Of a stretch of 64,000 nt of DNA, positions 55,539 to 64,000 are shown piece by piece. Position 1 is the first letter of the stretch; each line of letters starts with the position of its first letter. This DNA is from Nageia nagi (taxonomy: Eukaryota > Pinophyta): NCBI GenBank assembly GCA_050084985.1, contig JBITNC010000001.1, forward strand, positions 30,628,001 through 30,692,000, read 5' to 3'. Position numbers and translations under genes: made by a program. The notes under the pieces were generated by a model, which saw only the letters and a list, made by a program, of their open reading frames with translations, ran no database searches and was not told the DNA's origin.

Positions 55539-56084
55539 TGTTAGAAAATGGAGACTACAACCGGTTAGAAAATAGAGAGCAGTTTCTTTTTGTTTAACAC
55601 CAAATTTTAGTTGCCAAGAAGCCATGACACCTGGTTATCAGTTATAGAAGGGTTGGGGGTTACCTAATGACCTTCTTGATCCAACTTGGGTTTAAGTTGG
55701 GTTAGTTTGTACCTATAAATAAGAGGCTTGAGTTGAGGCATGCATTATTGTAGTTTTGACAGCAATTGTGAAGTAGATTGTGATTGTTGAGAGAGAGAGA
55801 TTGTAGTGAGGTTTTGTTGTAACTCCAAAGTGAAGATTGTAGCAAGGTTATGCTGCTGGTTTGTTGCTTGGAGGACTTTGAAGAATGATATGCAAAAGGG
55901 TTGAAAGCTTCTCCATGGATGTAGCCTACATTAGGTGAACCACGTTATCTCTTGTGTCTCTCTTTGTGTGATTGATGTTCATGGTTATTTGATTTCAGTA
56001 GTATGCTTTGAATGTTGTTTCTTTTGCTAAGGAGTAAGAGAATTACTGATGCTCTTACTTATATAAACTTATTAAATCCTAACA
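55539..56084 (+). repeat. Element B 3' LTR
   Basis: 546 bp, same length as the 5' copy, about 14 mismatches by eye. Confidence 0.95.
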
Positions 56085-56089
56085 ATCTC
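56085..56089. repeat. Target site duplication of element B, right copy (ATCTC)
   Basis: Exact match to 26985-26989. Confidence 0.92.
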
Positions 56090-56880
56090 CTCACCTCTAA
56101 GGTCTGTGTGTACCTATACCTAAGATGTATAGACACCAAAAATGTCAATGCAATATTTAAAGGGTCCTCCTTCATCCTCTAGATTCCAACCAATTGAATC
56201 ATAGCTATCTTCTCATACACACACACTTTAATAAGCTAGAATGAGAAATTATAATGTTGAACTTATCTACACACATAAAATTATACAGATCCCTATACAA
56301 TTGTGCCAAAACTATAGGTGTCCAAGTAAAGCATGTCCCTTATCATAGATTTCCTATACTATTCATACCATGCCTATAGGAAAAATAGAACTACTCTTTT
56401 CTAGATACAAGTAGGTACAAATAATGGAGGTAATGAGAAGCCTCAAATGTCTAGATGAATAGGCAAATTTGCATTCCTCAAATATATGGGAAGCTCTTTG
56501 ATCCCAATCATGGTCTCCCTCTCCTATCAACCATATAACAAAACTTTTTCCATCTTCATTGTTTGAAATTTTAGCCTAATGGATAAGTTCACCCTAAATG
56601 ATAATAATCTAAATGCAATAAATGTCCAATAATGTCATCCTCATTTTAACTAGGGGTAGGTGAAAACTATTTGTATCTTCATCACACTACTTGGCCAAGG
56701 TGATAAGAAGAGGAAGGTCATGTTGTACATGACTAGCAATTACAAGGACATTGAGTCTCAAATGTATTAGGATATTGTCCTCATGATTATTCCTATGCCA
56801 TTCATGGCCTTCTCAGGTGTAGCCATGGACATGGCTTCACCCCTGATATTCACCTTGTAATCTTGCAAAAATAAAACTTC
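56090..56880 (-). pseudogene. Element E antisense PMD gene, N-terminal part
   Basis: Minus strand. PMD core near 56720 to 56600: LPLLITLAK, stop, CDEDTNSFHLPLVKMRMTLLDIY, aligned to the G copy (WDPNSNTFHLPTGEITVTLEDIY). Then RHLRLLITSIICTYLYLEKSSSIFPIGM near 56440, and TWTPIVLAQLYRDLYNF near 56300, matching TWCPAILAQLYHDLHGF. Stops and a frameshift are present. The reading goes on at 26984 after element B is removed. Confidence 0.7.
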
Positions 56881-59109
56881 AAATTCATATTAATCATTAT
56901 GAAAACTAAAAATGAAATAATAATTAAGTAAAAAGATAAGATAAAATCCAAAAATAACTCTTCACAAGCAATAAAATAAGAATGAAAAATGGATGGAAAT
57001 GAAAAACCCTAAGATTTTAATTCAAATAAATTTGGAAAAACATTATAAATAAATAGTAGAGAAAATAAGAAAGAAAATGGAAAACAAATAAAACTCACTA
57101 CATTATTGAAGGGTAGGTTTCAAATATACTCAACAATATGTCCCTTATACCTAATCAACAACCTCTCAATTGCATACCATGCATTACTCACCATATCACT
57201 AGGTCAACAAGGAAATAAATGGCTAAAGGAAATGAATTTGCAAAAAAATTAATGATAGAGAGAGGGATATTAAACGAGACTATATTCTTTCAGAATTGCA
57301 CTTTGAGTTAGGATAACACTATCATTCTTTTATTCTTTCATTTTTTAAAAAAAAATTCTTTCTATTCCAACATCCTTCCCTTTCACATAAAATTTGAGTC
57401 TTCTATTAGTCTTAAGTTTGAAGAATTCTAGGTATTGTCAACATTTAGCTATTATATATATAAGTATTGGTATTTGGTATTTTGTCTTATAAATTTCTAA
57501 TCAAAATCTAGTGGGTGTTTCAATAACTCCTAGGGATAAACCTTAAGTCATGTTAGTAGTCAAAAGGACCAAGAACTATGTGTATACAAGAGTTATGTTC
57601 AAGATTTATTATAAATACATTGTTCAAGAGTTGTAAATATAGTGTCCAAGAGTTATTATAAATACAGTGTCCAGGAGTTATTGTAAAAGTGGGCCCATGT
57701 TATGTATAAATGATCAATGGGAGATGCCTAGAAGTAAATAGAGGCTAATGATTTTCAATAATGATATGATCATTTTTTGCTAAAATTAGCAAGTCCTAGA
57801 ATAAGTAATAGTGGGTGATGATTTATGAAGATACCAAATAGAGCCCACCAATTTTCAACAGAAACATTATCAATTTTGGCTAAAATTAGCGGCTCCTAGA
57901 ACAAGTAATGGTGAGTGAAGAATCATGAATATACCAAATAAATCCCACCCATTTTGAGTGATGATATCAAAATATTTTGCAAAAATCAATGGGTACTAAG
58001 GAGAGTCAGATCATCAATAGAGCCTAGAGAAAATAAATAGAAGCTACCAAACTAAGGTGAGAGTAATGGGCAAGAACTAACACCCAATTCCACTTGATCT
58101 TAAGTGTTATACACCTAGGGTTCTATTATGTGTTGAATTCAACTCAATTTCATATAATAATGATAGTTTATTCTCAAATTAACTTGATATATTATTCAAT
58201 AGCCCCATTAATCTATTCAATTAGAACTATAGTATGAATTATCAATGGTTGCAAAGAAGTAGATGAATACCAATAGAGCATAGTGTTAGATCATACCTAT
58301 CAAATTGTAGATGAGTGCTTATTCAATCAGCTACAATACCATCTTAAATCAACTATAGGAACAAAAAAGGAGCAATCAATGCCATGTTAAAAAGACTACA
58401 ACTCAATGGATACAACTATTCAGAAATTGCAAATTCCCAGATAGTCATGCTATGGGTATTTATTCATTATGTAATCTAACATAGTTGTAATATTTATTAT
58501 AAATAGTTTTCTTATTTATATTAAACTAATATGAGTGATTATGTATATTGATGATAGAAAAACCAACAAGGCATTTAAATATATAAATGGTATACTATTA
58601 AAAATCAAGGAGGTCAAACATTCTAGCAAATTTGCCCAAGTCTATAACGTGCTTTCATACATGATAATGCAAATAGGTAATTCTTTCCCCTTTTGAAATA
58701 AATGGATATTTATTACTTATTTGAATATTATGTATGGAATTTTATCTTAAATTATGGTTGTGTATTATGATTGTGAGACCCCAAGGGTAAGATAGCTCGC
58801 TATTCTTTATCTTAGCTATGGATTACTACTTATGCTGCAATACTTGATCTATGTAGTTCTTGTTTGAATTTTAGTTTAATGTGTTTATCTCTTTCTAATA
58901 ACTCTCTATTTTTTATCCCTTTCCTATTACTTTAAACCTTAAAATAGATAGGAACTAGCCTATACATGGATATTGAGTAGAAGACCAACACGAGTGCATT
59001 CCCACCACCTTCTACTCTTTCAAGGAACCTACTATTGTGAGCAATGGAGAAATCAACTAGACCAAACCCTTTCAGATTACATTATATTGATCAATAGTAT
59101 AAACTTCCA
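56881..59109. other. Spacer: end of E and probable 5' LTR of H
   Basis: No gene. 57640-57690 has a short internal repeat (AGTGTCCAAGAGTTATTATA-like), and 57760-57990 has three loose copies of a unit with AAAATTAGCAAGTCCTAGAA. The right part should be the LTR of H, since a primer-site-like sequence starts at 59110, but its left limit is not visible without the partner LTR. Confidence 0.4.
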
Positions 59110-59490
59110 TTTTTGGCACACTCAATGGAACCTAAACTAAAATTCCATATTTAGCAAACATAAATAGGCTAGATAGCCTTGTTTGGTGTGCTATCAATTA
59201 GATTCTTCAAAGATTATAAAGTTATTTTGACCTTATTGGTGACTCTATTTTCAACTAGTTAGTATTTCAAACCTTGGAACCTCTAGAAAATAGAATTATT
59301 AGAAGTCATTCCAAAAATTCCTAGATAGCCTAGGTTTCAAGAGCTATCAATTCCTCATAGGAGAACTAGGTGAAAGATTTCTTGGGTTGTATCCCATGTA
59401 GTTCCTTTAAGGGTAATCCCACTATCAACTATATTTGATTCAACCCTAGAAGACTCTTCACCTTATACTAATACTTCAAGCATGGTTTAG

Positions 59491-60400
59491 TTGGATGATT
59501 TTCCTGCTTGGAATAATGGTCATTCTTTGCTCATTGCTGCTCACTCCCCTGCTATACCTCAAGCAACATTCAAAGCTTATCCTAAGTATGATGGGTCTAG
59601 TAAAACACCTTATGAACATTTTCAAGATGTATCTTTGTTGATTTCAAGCTTTTATATCACTAATGAAATGATGATGACCAGGTTATTATCACACTCTTTT
59701 GAAGGAAAAGTAGCTAAATGGTTCAAAATTCTCACCACCCAATCTATAAATTCCTAGGGAGAGTTATGTCAAGCTTTAATTAAAATATTTACTATAGATG
59801 GTGATGATAGCTCATTCCTTAGTCGTATAACATGTATCAAAAGATATCCTCATGATTCCATTGATGATTTCAATATCAAATTTGAGAGAACATGGAAATA
59901 TATTCTAGTAAAAATTAGACCAACAAGTGCATAAGCTTTGGTATATTATAGAAAGGTATTTCTCTTAGACCTTAATATGCTCATTGTTATGTCAAGAGAT
60001 ACCTTCCTAGATGTTTACCAGATAGTAAAAAATTTTGAACATACCTTGGTATCCTTTGGAAAGATACAACCTAGAACCATTATGCCATTATTTCTTAATT
60101 TACCTCCTAAATAAGTCTCACAAATTGCTCATCCTAGAGTTTTATCCTTACCACCTCATCCCAAACCTATTATCTAGAATCAAATATCAACATTACTTGC
60201 TCCTACATCCAATGGTACTAGTACTGATCCTAAATCTCAATATAAGGAAAGAATAAGATAATTGGAGGTAACTATTAGAAACCTTACCAATAAGCTCACT
60301 TTGTAAGAAAGGTAGAATCAAGGTTTCAATTATAGAAGATATGATAACCACTATCAACAAAGATTCTAATCCAAGATGAACCAACCAAAATAATTAAGTG
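59491..60400 (+). pseudogene. Element H gag
   Basis: FKAYPKYDGSSKTPYEHFQDV and MMTRLLSHSFEGKVAKWFKIL form a gag core at 59560-59757, ending at a stop. The continuation to 60100 reads SRITCIKRYPHDSIDDFNIKFERTWKYI and so on with breaks. There is no true ATG at 59491 (TTG), so the start is not known. Confidence 0.6.
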
Positions 60401-61044
60401 TCCCCAAAATAATTGAAAATGCTATTATGATAAGTTCTATAGAAAGTGATGCTCTAGGCATTACAAAATGGTGTTCTCCATGTTCAATTCCTCATTTTCT
60501 AGAATCATGTATTCTTTATTAACATCAATATTTGAGATTACATTAATACTATATGGTAGAACCTACATCAGATGCTACTAATAATCTTACCATGGTAAAT
60601 TTTTAGCTTTCGAGAATGCTAGAGAATAAACCAATTGTGTTCAAACTAGAGCTTCCTCCTCAATAGCTCTATAATAACCCTAAATTACTCAACAAAATCA
60701 AGTATCTATTCTAGTAAAACAAGAATCAAAGAAAGCTAAGGCTCCCTTAGCTCAACCACAAAATAAAAAAGATCAATTCCTATCACATCTGAGTAGTGTT
60801 TCTTAGAATTTGGGTAGTGTTTCTCAAAATCTAGGTACTAATATCCCTATTGAAACAAACCTCACTATAATCAGAAAAGAAGGTCGAGAGAAGGAGAGAC
60901 CTAATGCATTAAGGTATCATTTTATTATAGATTATCATAAAAAAAATATACTCAACAATTTAGAACACATCAATAAGTGAAATAAAGTAAGCTTGTCCCA
61001 TATATTCTATATAATATTATGGAAGAAATAAAAAAACTCCTAAG

Positions 61045-61620
61045 ATGACTATATTTGATGCATTAAAGATATCAAGTCAATTAGATATTTTGCAAGAAGC
61101 CTTGAAACTAAAGAATAGTAAGAAAAGGGTAAACAAAAGAAATGTTGTCTTTGCAATATATGATGATGTACCTATAGCTCCCATAGGTATAAGGAGATCC
61201 CCACCATTCTATCTCTTCCTAAGATTAGAAGGTTGGGTAGTAAATAACTATTTGGTAAAAATATCAAAGTTGCAATAATTGTAATTCCTAAAGTTGTTGC
61301 AAATGAAATGAAGTTATACACTATAATATGTATTGATGGTGTCATATAATTGGATTCTTCCTTTGTAAATGTCATTGGTAGTGTTAAAAGGGTCCCAATA
61401 ACTTTGGATGGATTCCCTAATATTTGTGTTATTCAAGATATCATTGTAGTTGATCTTCCACCTTTGTTTGGAATATGTCTATCTAGGGAATTCACTACTA
61501 AATTGAGAGGATATTTAGCTTTATACTATACTCATCTCTTACTTCCCTTCCAAAATAAACAAGTAAAAATTTTGAATGAGGGAAACAATAGTGTTCATCT
61601 TAAAAAGATCATAAAACAAA
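61045..61620 (+). pseudogene. Element H protease region
   Basis: MTIFDALKISSQLDILQEALK at 61045 is the usual phrase before protease in this Tat group. From about 61350: VNVIGSVKRVPITLDGFPNICVIQDIIVVDLPPLFGICLSREF, the C-terminal half of a retropepsin domain as found in this group. The catalytic Asp region is too decayed to read. Confidence 0.55.
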
Positions 61621-61769
61621 ATTATTTGAATGGCCCTCATCCTGTGGAAGTATTTGAAAGGGATACACTTAGGGAATCACTCTTAACAAATAAAGTTCTT
61701 TTAGAAAATGATTTAAATTATCAATTCATAGATGTTGGCATGGGTAATTATTATTTATATGAATATGCC

Positions 61770-62180
61770 CAAACAATCTCGATCATAGCTAAAAAAGAGC
61801 ATGAGATATGGATGATGTACTTTGATGGATCCAAATGTAAGCATGGATGTGGAGTTAGAGTTGTGTTCAAATCTCTAGAAGGACATATGAAAAGATTATC
61901 CTTTATATTCACATTTATTTGTACAAATAATGTTACTAAGTATGAAACCCTTTATTTAGGGTTATCTAAAGTGATCAATATAGGCATCAGATTACGTAAT
62001 TGTCCATGGTGATTCAAAATTGATTATAAAGTAAGTCAAAAATTAGATTAGTGCAAAACATCACTATTTGAATACCTATAGGAATAGAGTTTAGAATTTA
62101 TTAGAGTCATTCTTAGCTATAAATTTTATATTTATTCCTATAAGGTATGACCAAATAGCTGATGTATTCACTAGTAAAGG
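61770..62180 (+). pseudogene. Element H RNase H-like domain placed before RT
   Basis: IWMMYFDGSKCKHGCGVRVVF, FICTNNVTKYETLYLGL, then after a break GDSKLIIK, and RYDQIADVFTSKG. This is the archaeal-type RNase H of Tat elements, with D, E, D, D positions still readable. It lies between protease and RT, an order I recall from many plant Tat-type proteins. A frameshift near 62008 and stops inactivate it. Confidence 0.6.
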
Positions 62181-62639
62181 GGCATGTTATAACCCTACTT
62201 ATTATAAAAGAGGAACTCTTGGATTCAAAGTTCAATGTAGGCTTTCAGTACATTATGCTACAAATTTCTAGAAAGTATTCAATTTTGATGAGCATATAAT
62301 GAACTTTTTGTTGGATAAAGTAGTAGCTCACATTTTTGGTATTCAAGAATTACCTAACTATTTCTAAGAATTAGATGTTATCCAACTTAAAAATAATGTT
62401 ATACCAAAACAATTACTCTCTTTTGAAAGATTGTTTGATTTAGAAAATATAGAGAAAGCTAAATCTTTGGCCATATAAAAGAAGAGTTATGTTGAGCTAG
62501 AAATAGAACCCAATAGATATAAAAAGGTATGTTTAGAGTGTTTTGATGAAGAAAAAGTTGTTATATCTTTAATTTATCATGAGTTCTCCAAAATAATTGT
62601 CTAGACTTATGATGATCGTAAGACATATGATAAAAGTGT

Positions 62640-63440
62640 CATCCAACATATAATTGAGCTTGAACTAGATGCCAAACCATACAAGGAAAAATAAAGTTTA
62701 GTCAACCCAAAAATAAAAGAAACCATGAAACAAAAATTAATTAAGTTACTTGATTCAAAAATTATTTATCCTATCAAGCATTCTTCTTAGGTTGCAAATC
62801 TAGTTCTTGTTAGAAACAAGAGTAGAAAAATCAGACTCTATATTGATTTCAAAAATTTAAATCAAGTGTGTCTCAAATATAATTATCCTCTCCCACCTAT
62901 GGAACATATCCTACATATAGTAGTCAAAGATTGCTTTTCTCAATGATTGATGGCTATTGAGGATTTAACTAAATTTGGGTCAAAGATGAAGATCAGTAAA
63001 AAATTACATTTACAACTAAATGGGAAACATTTTCTTTTTAAAGAATTCCTTTTGATCTTTCCAATGAGAGACCTGATAAATAAGATTATCTTAGTATATC
63101 TAATGATATTATAGTATTCTCTAAGAGCAAAAAGGATCATCTAGAACATCTCAGATAATTTTTTGAAAAATGCATGGAATTTGATATTTTAATTAATTCA
63201 AAAAAATCTATTTTTATTGTTAACCAAATAAAATTACTTGGTGGCATTATCTCAAAGGAGGGATTAGTGATTGATCCAAATAGAGTGAAAGCTATTGAAG
63301 CATTGCCACTCCCTTTTAAAAAGAAAACCTTGCAATCATTCCTTGGTCAGATCAATTTTGTTACAAAATTCATTAATGATTTTTCAAAGATTGTATCCCT
63401 AATCACTTCACTGCTAAAGAAAGATGCTATATTTTCTTAA
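62640..63440 (+). pseudogene. Element H reverse transcriptase
   Basis: LVLVRNKSRKIRLYIDFKNLNQVCLKYNYPLPPMEHIL near 62800-62920 is the RT finger and palm start. The centre is decayed, with the YLDD site near 63095 reading as ISND. 63174-63440 is an open C-terminal part (KKSIFIVNQIKLLGGIISKEGLVIDPNRVKAIEALPLP, LQSFLGQINFVTKF). Confidence 0.7.
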
Positions 63441-64000
63441 TCATATGAAGAAAAACTAGCCTTTAAAGAAATTGAAAAGGCTATAGCAGAAGCTCATGTA
63501 CTTAAAAATCCTAACATGTCAAAATATTTCATCATGTACACATATGGAGTAGAAAGAGCATTGCTCCAATTCTAGCACATAAAGATGACAAGAAAGAAGA
63601 ACATCTAATTTCCTTTCATAGCCAAACACTACATCAACATTAGAAAAGGTATTCATTTATTGAAAAGCAAGTGTTTTTCATAATGAAGGGACTTAAAAAT
63701 TCAAACATTATGTCTTCCATAATAGAATCCTTGTATTTACTATCCACCCAAATGTAAAAAATTATGTTATATAAGGAGACTTACGTGAAGGATACACTAG
63801 TTGGATTACTAAAATAATGGAATATGATATAGAAATTAAACCAACCAAGCTAATTAGAGGTAGGGTTCTATGTGAAAATATAGCTAAAGCTTCACATATG
63901 ATTGCTATTATAGAGGATGAAGAGCAACTTAATGAATGAAATGATTGCATTAAGTAAGTTATTTTTTATTTTCAAACTAGTAAATGTCTTGAATCTTTAG
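63441..64000 (+). pseudogene. Element H RNase H after RT (decayed, truncated by edge)
   Basis: LAFKEIEKAIAEAHVLKNPNMSKYFIMYTYGVERALL is the RNase H opening, then broken pieces. Catalytic residues are not clear. The integrase would lie outside the window. Confidence 0.5.

Larger units (their letters stand above)
26990..56084 (+). mobile_element. Element B: Ty1/copia retrotransposon (Tork/Tnt1-like), hosting G and C
   Basis: LTRs of exactly 546 bp each, TGTTAG to CTAACA, with ATCTC duplications, tRNA-Met-type primer site and polypurine tract. Order gag, PR, INT, RT, RNH is the copia order. Two later insertions split it: G in the gag-protease junction and C in the RT palm. Without them it is about 5.1 kb with only two in-frame stops. 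LTRs differ at about 14 positions by eye. It sits inside the antisense PMD gene of element E. Confidence 0.95.
59110..64000 (+). mobile_element. Element H: decayed Tat-like Ty3/gypsy relic, cut by window edge
   Basis: Begins with a primer-site relic (TTTTTGGCACACTCAATGGA). Gag, protease, an RNase H domain, RT and the start of a second RNase H follow in order on the plus strand. Many stops and frameshifts. The right end lies outside the window. Confidence 0.7.

Overview
This window is repeat DNA from a large-genome land plant: nested LTR retrotransposons, with no recognisable host single-copy gene. Evidence for a plant: an Athila-type Ty3/gypsy element primed by a tRNA-Asp-like site, a Tat/Ogre-type Ty3/gypsy element with two RNase H domains, a Tnt1/Tork-like Ty1/copia element, and three copies of a plant mobile domain (PMD) gene. 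The sequence is AT-rich and heavily decayed. A gymnosperm or other big-genome seed plant fits, but the species cannot be fixed from this alone.

I named eight elements for reference. E (+ strand, oldest) covers roughly 890-56900 in pieces; its far LTR was not found. F (-) enters from the left edge. D (-) is 5072-26378, inserted in E with target duplication TTAAC. A (+, Athila type) is 9751-22437, inserted in D with duplication ATTAT. B (+, copia) is 26990-56084, inserted in E with duplication ATCTC. G (+, gag-only) is 28385-36181, inserted in B with duplication GTAGT. C (+, Tat/Ogre type) is 38229-54407, inserted in B with duplication CATAA. H (+) is a decayed Tat-like relic from about 59110 to the right edge. 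Five insertions have LTR ends and 5-bp duplications that can be read directly, so the order of events is secure: E, then D and B, then A, G and C.

The unusual biology is in two places. First, D, E and G (and probably F) share one design: an LTR element with gag in the sense strand, no visible pol, and an antisense, intron-containing PMD gene placed tail to tail with gag. The last intron lies at the same place in all three copies (89, 91 and about 99 nt), between an acidic spacer and a coiled-coil tail. In E this intron was later split by D. Second, element C carries, 3' of its integrase, an accessory reading frame of about 410 codons made of two diverged copies of one domain that I do not recognise.

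A, B and C keep long single-frame polyproteins broken mainly by stop codons, nearly all explicable as C-to-T changes of CAA, CAG or CGA, and have few or no frameshifts. They are therefore fairly young, methylation-decayed copies. A and C have repeat-built LTRs (an AGCTCCAGAAA-type motif in A, a TTCCGGAA-type motif in C). G, D and C carry tandem arrays in their 3' untranslated regions.
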